A stretch of 64,000 bases of DNA, taken from positions 303,404,150 to 303,468,149 of the forward strand of contig NC_064619.1 in NCBI RefSeq assembly GCF_023898315.1, given 5' to 3'. Below are positions 45,260-57,552 of this stretch, piece by piece. This stretch comes from Schistocerca nitens. Taxonomy: Eukaryota; Arthropoda; Insecta; Orthoptera; Acrididae. Every line of letters starts with the position of its first letter. Within the stretch, counting starts at the first letter, position 1. A program made the position numbers and the translations under genes. The notes below the pieces were generated by a model. The model saw only the letters and a list, made by a program, of their open reading frames with translations. It had not been told where the DNA came from and did no database searches.

Positions 45260-48200
45260 TTGATACATCACGGTGTCATCAGGAAATACCACTATGATTC
45301 CAGTGAAGTATGTTATGGTCTTTTACTGCCTCTGGTTGGTCACATGAACTGGAGGCCATCGAACAGAAGTGAGACATCTCGATAAGAGTCGAAATGTTGA
45401 TATCGGAGAACTACGGTCATTGATTTATCTGTGCATCTGCTTGCCGATAACCCGTTTCCACTGCCCAGTCTCACGACTCAAGTGAACATTATCGAACCAG
45501 GGTATTCTTACTTGTTCGATCAACTACAGTTAGAATGAAACTCTTGAGAGCAACTCTGAAGCCATTTGTGTAAGTGAAACGCTGGGGCTTGAATCTGGAA
45601 CCGGCATCATATCGGAACGAAGTTCCTCTAGAAATGAACATTGTTCGCCGTTAGGTAGTTAAAGTGTGCAATCTCAATACTTTTTCTGAAAGTCGAGCTG
45701 AAACTCACGTTCCTATGTTAGTCATTCTGACCGTTCAGGCAAGTACTGCACTATTACGACTGTCATGCAACCTTAACAAGTATGTCGTTGATTTTACGTC
45801 TTCCGCTTACTGAGTTTGGCAGACGCGTCAACGGCGATCGAAGTCAGTTATTTCTGTAACTCTGTCTCCTCAGTGACGTATCACTGCAAAAGTTATATAA
45901 TTATACTCATCGAAGTATTAAATAACACAAGGACCGTTCTTTTTGTAGCTTGAATTGACTTCAGTTGCTAAGACTAATGACCAATAGGCTGTTCAGTTAG
46001 CTATTCACGAGAACCTGAGCCATAATACAGGAATGGTGTGTGTGTTAGTGTGAGTGCTACTGATATTGACACTTTACTAGGTTTCATTAGCTTAGTATAA
46101 TGCATGTGCAACTCACTAAAACCCAAACCACTCTTTTCATGCTGTTAGAATTGTCACTCCGTTCCTGTGTAAACCTTTTAGGCATTCTTTTTTGACAATT
46201 CTGACATTACAGGTATATGGTTTTTAGCCAAATTTCTCTCAGGAAGGGTCTCCTCAGCTCGATACGTATGTCGCGTACGTGATTCCATCAGTCCATTAAC
46301 GAAAGTTGTGCGATTTCCGTGCCAGTCGACCTGGTATTATCCTCGGGAGTAGTTGTTTTGTCGATCGCCCAACCACCTTGAAACCTTCGGGCATCTAGTC
46401 GTAATTACCAGGGGCTAAGCTACAAAAATGATTTTTGCTAATCGATAATAGGCCCTGACTTCTCGTGTAATCTGACTAATCCGAAGACGTCGAGTGTAAA
46501 ACCAGCCCTTTCACACCACATGCGTGGGAAAAGTCCAAACGTCAGGAAGTAATCGACTTGCACAGAACAAATCAAACATAACTCGCGAACTAATCATTAT
46601 TTCAAACATTATAATTAGATTCAGCGAAGCATCACTGAAAAATATTCACGTAACACATCACTGCTCATCCATTCCAAACCATACTGCCTGAACTGCTGAA
46701 TAACGTCCAACACCAACTAACAACAGCACTTTCACATTTTCTAGTATGTAATACAAGTTTGCGACGTCCAGTCCTTAACTATGAAGTTTGTAGTGTTATA
46801 AGATATAATGCTGATTTGTGTGTAGCTTGCCGACAGAATCAGAGACTGATTGAATTATCTTGTAGTAACAAGTCACTAAATACCTGACGTTCTATGGACA
46901 TGAAGCAGCACATTAATTTACTTAAGTTTGGTAGGAAGCAACATTATCATTTCGGCGCGTTTTCATGACCGCGATGCAGTCATACCCGGATCGACACTAA
47001 GGGACCAAAAAATTTACTGACTTTAAAAGAAATCAACACTACACAATTGAAAAGGATTGTTTCAGTAATTATAGGAAAACGACAATGTTCCTCCTGCCTC
47101 AAGGCTGCATTCGGTCCATCAGCGTGATCGTAACTTCTGGAGATAAACTGATACAAAATGATTTACATTCAAGTAATGAGGAGATGGAGATACTTAAGGA
47201 TAATTTGTCTAAATCAGCGCACTTCATATATAACATAGGTTTTTTAATGCTACGTACTTTTTTATATTACAATTACAAAAACTTTGCACATCATAGGCAA
47301 TACTTGAGATTAATGTCCTCTTGACGGTGCCTGCTCGTAATTAATCACATAAAACTGTATGTATTCTGATTGAGAAGACAATTAGCACATTTACAGACTA
47401 TTTTGCATAAATTATAAAATACAGATTGCGGAACGCAGCAAGTCCACATCCGCCTTTCATTGAACAGAAAGAGTAAAAGGTAAAGTGCTCAAGGCCTCAT
47501 TTGTCTTCAAACAACAGAATTATTTTTATATCATTAAACGATACGTGTACATAGAGATTTACAGCCGCCGTGCAGGAGAGGCAAAAATAAAGAATAATAG
47601 ATTCTGATGCTGCTATGCGATGGTTCATTTCTTTTACATTACAATTGTTTGATAACTTCAGGCCATCAGGAATTTACTATTGAGCGTATACTAATGTTTG
47701 TGAGGCGAAAATTACCAATATTACAAGTTCAGTAATCATAATCAAAGTTCACTTGACAAGCTTTCTAGGCGCTGTTAGAACATTGTTGCATGAATAATGT
47801 AACAGAATAGATATTATTACTGATTTTTTATATTCATCTTCAGCAATCGCCGTCAATAATCTTTCTCTTTGTGTCTTACTTTCTTCGTTGGCCGTCGGTT
47901 ATGCTCAGTCAGTGGCCAAGAACTCAGTCCCCTGGTAGTGGCTGACAGCTACACCCACTTGCATTTCATCTCTATGTAACATGTTTTTCATACATTAAAA
48001 CATGGAAGCTCCCCGTCTTGGATCATGTCTGTACTCTCGGATGGCCCTACAGCATTTAACTTATTCCGTCACCAGAACGTCACATGGAATACAGTAACAT
48101 TACGACATTTGCGGACCCTTAAAAAGCATCGAATTGAGTGAAGTACTTCGCTGTAGGGTTTTACCGATGTTTCTCAATTTGAAAAAAAATGGAGAGTCTA

Positions 48201-49309
48201 CTACGTATCTCTACATTTGACTTCATGTTTTATTTTTATATTACCTTTTTCTTTGTCAGAGGGCGGTTATCCTAATTGAGGCTATCTATCCAGCAGCCCT
48301 ATTACTTGCACCATTCATCGTTCAGCCACCTCCTCCAGAAAATTATCTTTACTTGTGAAGCTCAGGTTTGTTCATTGCGTATATTTTGTCTTTTCATTTC
48401 ATCTATTGCGTTGTTTTTTAATGTAATGCTGAAATGCATTTTAGCATCATCTTTGTCAAGTGTAACGTATATCAAAAATGTCCTGTTGCACTAACAGACT
48501 TTTACAAATATAGCTTCTTCAGTGTCTCCTTATATGACTGTAGTTTTACTGACCAATATTTTCGTTACTGTTCCCTCTACTTTCTCGTCTTTACTACTTC
48601 AGCCACATAGAGGAATTTGTCCTTAAGCAATAGATTATTTTGACTACTCGCTGCAGTTTTTCTGTTTGGTAGTACTGTGCTGTCCGCTTTCCTGTTCCGA
48701 TTGCGGATGCTATGCAAGATGTAAGACTATCGGTATCCTTTAGTATGGGCAATTTACTCTGAAACTGACAGTGTGTTTTGAGACGCATGGGCTCTTAATA
48801 TCGTAGAGTGCCTCTGGGACTTTGCTTCCTCGACTGCTGTTTCTGTTTGGCAAATATAATTTTGCTCTGAGAGGGGGACCAGTGATAGACTGTCACAATG
48901 CCTGGTTTTAAATTTGGCGTTTCGGCCTAAAGGTATTCCGTTTAGGGTAGCGTATTTCATTTCGAATGAACTAGCAATTTACATTTACCGTATCAGCTCG
49001 CTGTCTTGCCGAGAGTACCTGTGTAATTTACTATCAGCCAAATCAATGTCTCACAATAGTCACACAACATTTTCTTATCAGTCAACAGGCTGTATCTAAC
49101 CTTAAGGACTCTGTCCCCAATCCTTCATCAAACTCCAATCCAGGGACGGAACATTGTACAATGTCATGCTCTCATGATGCACATTACTGCTTGTAGTTCC
49201 ACTATCTGTGCACATGTCGCGCTGAAAGCAGGTTTCCGAAGGATGGAAAGCAGATAATTTGGCGTTTGAAGTCTCGTCAAGATTATTAGACACGGAGATT
49301 TCAGAAAGG
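45260..49309. other. long stretch upstream of the trypsin gene without recognisable features
   Basis: No gene, SINE or transposon could be supported. ORFs are all below 80 codons and unremarkable. Regulatory sequence for the protease gene may lie in the first few hundred bases, but I see no specific site. Confidence 0.4.
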
Positions 49310-49475
49310 TGGCAAAGAAAATCGGTAGCGCCCTTTCAAAGGAACCCTCTCGGACATTGACTTAAGCGATTTAGCAAAATTAAGGAAAACCTAAATCTGG
49401 ATAACCGGACAGCGGTTCGAACCTCAGTCCTCTCGAAAGAAAGTCCAGTCGTACCCGTGTGACACTGGTTGACTC
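49310..49475 (-). mobile_element. decayed SINE of the second family
   Basis: On the minus strand it matches the SINE at 7499-7731. Shared text includes GCCCTTTCAAAGGAACC, GCGATTTAG, GGAAAACCTAAATC and a box B-like GGTTCGAACC. It is clearly diverged and truncated at its tail. Confidence 0.75.
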
Positions 49476-49489
49476 CCAGAGATCACTTG

Positions 49490-50470
49490 CGTTAAATTAC
49501 TGTGGAGGTGAGACACCATTATTACTGTGGTACTGTTGGTTAGAGTAATCACACATAAAGTTCACGTTCTTCATGCGGTGCCAAACTAGTGCACCGATTT
49601 GCTATTTCAGTGACGGCTCTGAAGAATGCTGGTTAGGTCAAAGTCTTGAGAAAGTCATGTCTCAGTTTCTTAGCAGTTCTGCATCGATATCATATACCCA
49701 TCCGCTTGCTGAAGAATCAAGACATCGCTCTCGTAGGGACACTTTAGAAACTATCGGAAACTGTAAATGTTTGATCTCTAGAGGTTTAAAACTATAGGTG
49801 TGTGGCTACACGAAGAATAATGTGCGTAAGACAGCACACTTTATTCATCTCTAATATTGTGGTATGGTCCGAAGGACGGGATCCCATGTATAAAGTTACT
49901 ACCTCGCTTTGGAACCACAGGTAAGGTCAATCGCTGTCAGATGCGTGAGAGACGTCGGCGAAGACAAGTCCTCAAGAGGTCCCATACGCCATCGCTGCCA
50001 GAAGTTACTTACGTTAGAGTGCAGTGCAATCATCGTTTACGACGACAGCATCGTCTTTACTACAGATCCAGCAGCGCGAGTTGTATTAGAAACCAGAGCT
50101 GCATATCGAAGCTTACAGTCAATTGTACACAGAGATAAGACCGTCATTCTGTATTGTAGTAAGTGATAAAAGTCAGCGACAGTAACAAATACGTTTTAGT
50201 CCTTCCTGTGAACATGGATACTTCCCAAGTTAAGTATTTCAGGTTGTTCATTTTTAGTGAAGTGGTCTAGTATCTTGTGCGTGTTATACTGTCTGCTCGA
50301 TCTCCTCCAGAAGTAAACCTAGGCTTCCATATACCTGAACAATCTGGGTGGTGTCCATTGTCAACGGCTCCTTGACGTTTGCTTCAGTGTGATGCACTAT
50401 CGTACGAACTCCTACTGGAATCAACAGTTTGCGAGTAGGGGTTAATGGGCGATGTTGGAAATTTGAGACC
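49490..50470. other. unassigned sequence
   Basis: No gene supported. Short ORFs at 49573-49797 and 49857-50166 show no domain. Confidence 0.4.
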
Positions 50471-50580
50471 GTCAGGGACCGCCTCCGGATGGCCGAAATG
50501 GTTAAGGCAACCGCTCCGAGAGGCGGTAAATCCATGTTCGAGTCCCGGTCTGGCACATATTTCAATTTTCACCAGCTGCG
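50471..50580 (+). mobile_element. tRNA-like SINE head of a third family
   Basis: CTCCGGATGGCCGAAATGGT resembles box A and TGTTCGAGTCCCGG box B of a tRNA, with a GGTCTGGCAC end followed by TTTCAATTTTCACCAGC. The arms do not pair well enough for a functional tRNA, so a SINE or tRNA pseudogene is more likely. The extent of the body is uncertain. Confidence 0.65.
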
Positions 50581-50639
50581 ACATAATCACGAATATGAAC
50601 AGTGATTCAATACTATCAAGCTCTGAAATTCCGTGTAAA

Positions 50640-50965
50640 ACAGAATTTGAGTAATAATGCTGATAAATTTGATGGTTTTGGGGTTTACAAGATTGTTTGT
50701 AGAAGTTATGACAAATTTTTATATGGGTCAAACTGGCCGTTCTTTTAAAATAAAGATCATGGAGCATTTACAGGTACATAACGAAACTGCATTGGGAATG
50801 CATTTAGCAGAGACTGGCCACACTTTAGGAATATTGAGAGTTGTATGCGTAATGTACACAGAGCTGAGGAGCGTCGCGCTGTCGAGTTGTCGAGTTGTTG
50901 GAGACTTAAAAGACCAAAAAAGCATGAGCACACAAGCATATTCAAAGGACAAAGCGATTTTGTAC
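50640..50965 (+). pseudogene. Penelope-like element GIY-YIG endonuclease fragment
   Basis: Two frames together give the C-terminal endonuclease of a Penelope-like retroelement. One frame has DKFDGFGVYKIVCRSYDKF; the other continues FYMGQTGRSFKIKIMEHLQ and HLAETGHTLG, and the first resumes with CMRNVHRAEERRAV. The GVY...YMG pair corresponds to GIY-YIG and the Arg and Glu (GRS..., MEH) fit the catalytic positions. A frameshift near 50725 breaks it. The RT domain that should lie upstream is not recognisable, so this is a short 5'-truncated piece. Confidence 0.75.
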
Positions 50966-51381
50966 CCAACACCTACTTTACTTTGCGTGATACCATACTT
51001 CAACAATCATTTTTTTTCTTTATTATTTATTTTATTATTTATTCTTTAGCGAGTTCGTAGCAGCTTAGTATGCCGCTCTCCAGCCTACAGACTTTGTTTT
51101 AAAAAGATGAAGATAATAAAGAAGAAAAACAGGCGATAAAATCGGAGACTTAAATGGTAACATGGCGAAAAAATCGTGGAACTTAAAACATAGAACAAAG
51201 TGATGATGATGCTAATAAAATACATATGAAGCAGACAGGTAAAATAATAGACAGACAATTAAAAAACACGGCGACAATCTGGATTCTGTTCGCAAAAGAC
51301 ATAAAACTCACACCCAGCGACAGCATGGTTTCTGTTCGCAACACGTTGAAAAGACGAACATCACTGAACATTCACTTGAAC
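50966..51381. other. unassigned sequence left of the LTR element
   Basis: AT-rich, with no gene seen. It ends at the target duplication of the LTR retrotransposon. Confidence 0.45.
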
Positions 51382-51385
51382 ACTG

Positions 51386-53146
51386 TGTAACAACAACAAC
51401 GTTGTCCTATTGTACATATAATAATTTTTTTTCTTCTGATTTTTGATAAATTAGTGTAATCGATGTTCTGACTTCATTTCTTTTCTTTTCATGTCATTAT
51501 GTTAAGAAAAATGTCAACAAATTTCGATGTGAATATTAATGTTTATGTCAAATGTCAAACAATATTGTAACAGAATTGAAATGTAAGAAACGTTGAATCT
51601 GTTGTAAGATGTTAAAGTTGTAATTGTGCGTCTGGTCCATACGTAGGCAATGTATTAGGATATGTAGAATGCAAAACCTCTGGTGAATACCCTGTCTGTA
51701 GGGGAGTGGTAAAAAGTGGATGGCAGGCGAACGCGGGAAAATGCACAAGGCCGCTGCACGGCATAACGGGCTCAGCAGTCGCAGTCGTAGTCGGAGTTGG
51801 GCATTGGTCTGAGCCACACGTTCTGGATCGAAGAGGCTCTCCTGGAAGACGTAGTTTCATTGAGCCTCGGATGTGCCGTCCCGACGCCTATACAGCATGG
51901 CAAAATTCCATAGGCACTAAATGGAAAAAAATTGCGACGCTAAGAAGAAGCAAAGTGCCGATACATCAAGAGCCATAGCTGTGATTGTATGTGTGCCCTG
52001 TGCCTCGCCAGCTCGCTGCCTGCCGACCGCCGCATCGATACGAACAGGTTGAAACTTTTAGTACTGTACTCGTGTGGACCAGTGTTACTTTTGTTCCATA
52101 CTGTTCAATAACAACTTAAATTTTACCAGAACTGTCCTATCATTTAATTATCCTCACAACTAACCTAGACAGGGTCCTTTCCACACGTTGTGCAATCCGA
52201 GTGTCCCGAGATGAAGATTTAAAGTTATGTTAATAATGATTACTTGCAGACCTAGCTATGTTAGAATGATGTTTAAAGAACTGTTTTGTTAATGAATCTA
52301 TAGGTAAATAACAAAGGTCTGACAAAGTGGGAAGATAATTTTGAAATTGGTTTAGTAATGAAGTTTAATTATTTTCAGGCAGATATAATGGTATTTTAAA
52401 TGAGCAGGAAATAAGATAAAAAGAGTAGTAATTCATATATTGGAAATCTTGAGTGCTTAATGCTTTCAATAGCTAATAGTTTCAATACAGTGATCATAAC
52501 AGTTTCAGGCCCCCCCCCCTTTTTTTTATTCATTTGAATTCTGAAGTGTTCTAAACTGATTAGACCAGCAAAGTTAAGGCCAATACAAAAAACCAAAATT
52601 TATCAGTGTTTTACATTTATCAAAATTGACATTGTGTGTGTGTTTCGAAAGTGCTATTTCTAGGGTAACCTATGCCCGATTTTAATCAGATCAATAGACA
52701 GTACGAAGTTTCGTAGTAAACATTATAGTGTAATGTTGTGTATTTATGGTTTATCCATATTAGTACAGAAAGTGAAATTATCAGTTCAGTAGATTTTCTG
52801 GTTCTAAAATTTACCATATTATGCAGTGTTACTACGTGTTGTTATGCTCGAACGCACATCAACTTGTACAGGGAATAAACTCAGTTAATGCATAATTAGG
52901 CTGGCGACCGTATTATTAACAAATTGGTAACATCTGTGTTGTTTCTTGTCCGTCCTGACGTGTAGTTGCATTTCGGACTTGCTTGACGTATCATTGTTAT
53001 TACTGAGTGGGTGTAAGTCTGATTTCCCTCCATTCAGGTACACGCGGTCAATGTCTATACAAAAATCCTTTCTCTTAAGGTGAAGCCCGTCAACTTACTA
53101 TAGTATAGGCTTTAAGGAGTAGCGTGTGCACTAGCGCAGCGTTACA
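51386..53146 (+). repeat. 5' LTR of element D
   Basis: 1761 bp, TGTAAC...GTTACA. It contains a C10/T8 run near 52509-52526 and AATAAAC near 52874. ORFs in it are unsupported. It differs from the 3' LTR by scattered substitutions and a few small indels, for example six bases near 51777. Confidence 0.95.
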
Positions 53147-53148
53147 AG

Positions 53149-53165
53149 TGGCTCCCGGTGACAGG
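53149..53165 (+). promoter_or_regulatory. putative primer-binding site of element D
   Basis: TGGCTCCCGGTGACAGG starts two bases after the LTR. TGG would pair with the CCA end of a tRNA. I could not assign the tRNA. Confidence 0.6.
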
Positions 53166-53302
53166 ACATCCAGTTGTTGTAGGTCACAAATTAATGTGAA
53201 TACCGAACAGTGGATGTTCAGTGGCACGAATTGTAATAATATTCAGTAAAGTAAATAGCAGTGAACGTCAAGTACGGTGGAGAGGTGTAATTTGCATTCA
53301 GT

Positions 53303-55023
53303 ATGGACAGGAACGTAGACACGGTAGATGGGCCGAGCGTAATGGAAAATGCGGCTGGGAATGACAGGAGTGTACGCGGCCAGATAACAGATGGCGTTAG
53401 TGGTAGACAATTGGCGTACATACAATATCACGAACACGTTAACGAACAGATTTAAATGTCGAGATCGTATCGAACACAGCAAGGAATAAAACAGGAAGTA
53501 GAGGATGACTTTGTAGACAATAGTGGGCACGTGAACGAATCCACTGACATGTTTGATTCTCCACAGATAAAGAAAGAACCGAAAGAAACTTTTGAAGTAG
53601 GATCGGAACACACCGATTTCGTAGAACAAAACAGTGTGAAATTTTTAAGCATGAACGATTTATTTGAACAATTAACCAAACAAATTTAAGGACAGAGTGA
53701 GCAGCTCAAAACACAGAATAATCAGCTTAAAACACACGTTGCCGAGCAGCTCAAAATGCAGAATGATCAGCTTCAAAAACAAGTTAGTAGTCACGTTAGT
53801 CAACTTAAAACACACAGCTTAAAACACAGAGCCATCAGCTCAAAACACAGAATGATCAGCTTAAAGCACAGGTAGAAGAACAAGGAATTAAAATTAGTAA
53901 ACAAATAGAACAGGTAGAACAAAAAGTGGGTAGTTTAAGCTCTGTAGTAAATGCTATGAAATTTGAAATTGACACAATTAACAAAAATATGGATACTATG
54001 CAGGGGGAAATTGACAACATTAACAGTAGGTTTGATGTTGAAATTCTCAACATCCAAGAGAAAGTGGAGCCTGTGGTTGGAAGAAAAGTAGACGAAAAAA
54101 TTTTCGGTCTTAAAACCGAGATCGTAAACGAATGTCAACACGGAATCTCACAGTTGAAAAAGGCAGTTTCAGACACTGAAAGAGAATTAGACGAAAAAGT
54201 AACCGGATGTGTACAAAAGTGTGAACAAAATACATCGAAAATTCAAGGCAAAATTTTCGATCTCGAGAATAAAATCAAAGATAGGCCTGGTGTTGTCTGT
54301 AATGGCACACCACTTACGAAGCTGTTGGAAGGCGAGGAACGCTTCGATCCCGCCAAGAAACATAACGGATGGCATCCGTTAGATTTCATCAAAAATTGCG
54401 AGAGAATGTTTCCTGAACACTTGTCTGGTCAGGATAAGATAAAAGTAGTAATTGGCGCCTTAGCAGGTGACGCTAAGCGCTGGGGAATTAACTTGAATAC
54501 CGAACAAATGACGTTCGAAGAATTTAAACAAAAGTTTACGGTAGAATATTGGTCCGAAAAAAAACAGGATCATTTGTGGCGCGAGTTTATCATGGCCAAA
54601 CTTCATGATAACAGGGGCAGGTATTCTTTGAAAGATTTCTGCGAATATTGGTACCGGAAGTTGACACATTTAAGAGGAAGAAGATCCGATTCAGAAATCA
54701 TATGGGAGGTATATAAAAAGCTTCCAGAAGATTCAAAGTGATACGTGGGAAGCAATCATCGCAGCTTCCAAAGATTTCTCGAAAGGGTCGAAGACGAAGA
54801 CCATTGGCGCGAAAGTCGTGCCAATTATCAAAATTTTAGTAACAGGAATAATCGTAATAATGACGAGAGAAATGACGGCGATGGGTTTCGCGTCAACGTG
54901 ATACAGAGAGGAAGAGGAAGAGGCAGAGGGAGTTATCTAGGTCGCGGTAGAGGGTACACCGCGCAAAATAAAAACGACTGCGGGCCAAACGGAAGCGGAC
55001 AGTACATACCGGCCCCGATTTAA
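53303..55023 (+). pseudogene. gag of element D, nearly complete but interrupted
   Basis: The gag reading opens at ATG 53303. It is stopped at 53453-53455 (TAA) and 53687-53689 (TAA) in frame, shifts near 53815, and meets an in-frame TGA at 54739-54741. Domains in order: an acidic N-terminal part with two Lys-containing IKQE and IKKE motifs (53480-53590); a coiled coil from tandem QLKTQ-like repeats (53700-53880) and long heptads to about 54290; a capsid domain from 54290 with TFEEFKQKFTVEYWSEKKQD, the hallmark of gypsy gag; and an RG-rich tail (RGRGRGRGSYLGRGRG near 54903-54955) in place of zinc knuckles. Gag would package the RNA. Few interruptions suggest recent decay or a need for helper elements. 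Confidence 0.85.
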
Positions 55024-55051
55024 GAAAAGTTACCGGACTGACAGTAAAATT

Positions 55052-56239
55052 ATGAGACAAGTTAGAGACAGGCATGGAACAACACAACGTGTCGTTGCGG
55101 AACAAGCGTCAGGTGCGCACACAGATGACTCGTCTTCGCTGCGCAGAGCGCTACATGTTAACAGGCGAGTGGAGCATCAGAGGTCAACGGCCCAGCCTAG
55201 CAGAACATCTGTTCAGAGAGAAGCCGCTAGCAATGCGGCAGCATTAGGTACGAACATTGCCGTAAGAGCTGGTGAATACATTACGAGTGGTAATTCCGTG
55301 GTGAAGGAAATAATAGATGAAACTGTGGATACACAGAGAGGTGCGGTTAGCAGTGTTAGCAATGAAGTAAATGGCGAAAATGAATTAGCGGAAGTAAGTA
55401 ATTGGCGTGTGCAGATCGACGATCTGTACAGGGGCCTCAAGCAATGTGAGTGGGAGGATTTTAAGAAGGAGTATGAGGCAAGGAGGTTAATTAGTGAAAA
55501 GGGAGATAGTAGGGACGTCGATAAGGTGACGTGGCCCGAGTTTAAAGAGGAGAGAGTAAATAGCGCCGTGCAAAGTACGCGTGCTGCCGATAGGACAATG
55601 ATTAAAAATAGGAAGGAATTGGAGGATGAAATCCTAAGCATTGACGAGGAAGTAACTTCTGTTAACGATCCCACAACAGTACAAGCTGCTACCGAAAGGC
55701 ACCGTGGGGAAGGGGCAGGTAATTACCTGAAAGTAATTGAAGTCCATGAGGATTACACTAAATACGAAGTAACAGTAGATGTGAGTAAAGCTGATAATGA
55801 GGCCGTTTTGTCAAAAGAAGATATTGAGTTAAAATCAAAGCCTGACGAAAATGCAGAGGAAGAACTTAGTGCCTGACTCAGAAAAGCTTTTATGTTAAAA
55901 CCTGAAAGCGATCCAGAATGGTCGGATTCTGACGATAGTTCAGATGACGAGTATTTCGGTACTAGTGAAAATAATGGGAATAAAGTTAATTGCGATAATG
56001 TGCATACTGATGACGAAGTTTCAAAACAAAACCCAGATGTTGAGACTGAACACAGAATGAAAGAGCCACCTGATGACTCAGTGTTTATTTTGCAAAGGGT
56101 TCAAGTAAGCAAAGACTTTGAACTCCAGAAACCGAGAAAGCCACCAGATATAAATGATTCACAGGTCAGGAACGTATCTTGTGACGATGTCACAGTCGAC
56201 CAAGGTGCGTTGTGGAAAAAACAGAAAATGCAGTCATAA
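55052..56239 (+). pseudogene. acidic ORF of unknown function in element D
   Basis: One frame runs from ATG 55052 with a single stop at 55874-55876, giving 274 residues and then 115 more from 55892. The first part is hydrophilic with many Glu, Asp, Arg and Ser (QIDDLYRGLKQCEWEDFKKE; RKELEDEILSIDEEVTSV). The second begins with a strongly acidic stretch (DPEWSDSDDSSDDEYFG). I recognise no protease, RT or other pol domain in it and do not know its function. It sits where protease and RT would normally start. It could be an element-specific extra gene, captured sequence, or a diverged spacer of pol. The frame is the same as that of the integrase tail that follows. Confidence 0.7.
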
Positions 56240-56287
56240 CCATAGAGCTTGGGGTAGATTTATATCGGATTTTGAAAATGTCATGAA

Positions 56288-56734
56288 CACCTTGATTTTG
56301 AGAATGTCATGAACACCTTACATCATGAATCTACTGGGTTCCCACCGGAAGAAATTTTGTTAGGCAGCAGAAGTAAAAGTTTAATTGAGGAAAAACTAGA
56401 GTTTCCGCCCTGTACAAGCTTGGGGTTGAATCAAAAGAAAGAATTAGTCAGAAAAAGGGCAAAGCAAAAAGCTGAATCTAGATCTAAAAGACATGATAAA
56501 AATCTGAAAGTTTCAAAATTTAAAATTGGGGATTATGTTCTTTTAAAAACCCACGAAAAACCTAGTGAACTGAACCATGAAATTTCCAAATTTAAATATA
56601 TTTATAATGGACCGTATATAATACAGAACATTCCACACGATAATGCTTACTACCTGATCTACCCAAAATCCAAAAGACCTTTAGGTGTAAGAAATGTTGT
56701 GGACCTGAAACTGTATGTTCCTAGGAGTGAGTGA
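56288..56734 (+). pseudogene. integrase C-terminal remnant of element D
   Basis: The reading NVMNTLHHESTGFPPEEILLG matches the end of the integrase core, then a basic linker (KKELVRKRAKQKAESRSKRH) and the GPY-type module (KFKIGDYVLLKTHE, then KYIYNGPYIIQNI and GVRNVVDLKLYVP). The core with the catalytic triad is absent, so the deletion junction lies at about 56240-56290, right where a 26-bp tandem duplication is found. The remaining tail is open for 141 residues. Confidence 0.88.
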
Positions 56735-57541
56735 TCTAAGTACACTCAGAAAGCAATTTGCAGTAAATGTGCTGTATCTTATGCTGAAACTATTTTATTC
56801 CAAATGTAACAAATCTTTGTAAATGTATGTATACCAATATCAGTGTGCTAATGTACTTATGTGAGTTTCAGATTACCAAATGTACTGTAAATGTAAAGAT
56901 GTATGGAGAAAAGGGCTGAAAAGAAATAGCAAATGCTGTAAGCCAGATAAAAGATGGGACTGCCGAAAACCAAAGTGGGCAGTATATGAGTCATAATATA
57001 AAGGACTGCCAAAAATCAAAGAGGGCAGATAAATAGTTAAAGGAGAATTGTAAGTGTGATGCAGGAGATGTGATAAAAGGGTGCGAAATGGACTGCCTAA
57101 ATCTGAATAATAGGCAGCAAATATGTGTAGTAAATTTTCTGAATATTATTGTGTGTTTATTAGTAAGTAAGGAAATGGACTGCCATTCAATGCAATCAGC
57201 AATAAATTGTCTTATAGTGTATATAGGTATTTGTATTTGCTTTTGTAGCTAAGTGTTTGTGTTCCAGATTTTGATTTTTTTTCTGAGAAATTTAATAATG
57301 ATAAGTAATTTGCTATTTAAATAATGTTGTGATAGGAGGTTGGACTGTGCCAAAGGCACTTAAGCAAACGATAGGTAAATGTTGTTGATATGTTAAAAAG
57401 TATAGACCTAAATAATGTGAGTGAAAGGAAGTTTGTGGTATAAAATTTTTGATGGGACATTCACACAAAGATTCATAACCACTGTATAAATATAAAATTT
57501 AGTGTTCCCATCAAATTTGCACTTAGTGAAATTTACTGGAA
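56735..57541 (+). other. 3' non-coding part of element D
   Basis: AT-rich, with no credible ORF. GGGCTGAAAAGAAATAGC-type and GACTGCC-containing phrases recur near 56960, 57005, 57090 and 57178 (AAATGGACTGCC), suggesting loosely repeated units of unknown role. Confidence 0.6.
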
Positions 57542-57552
57542 ACAGGGGCATG
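57542..57552 (+). promoter_or_regulatory. polypurine tract of element D
   Basis: ACAGGGGCATG immediately before the 3' LTR. The purine-rich core AGGGG is short, but its position is as expected for plus-strand priming. Confidence 0.55.
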
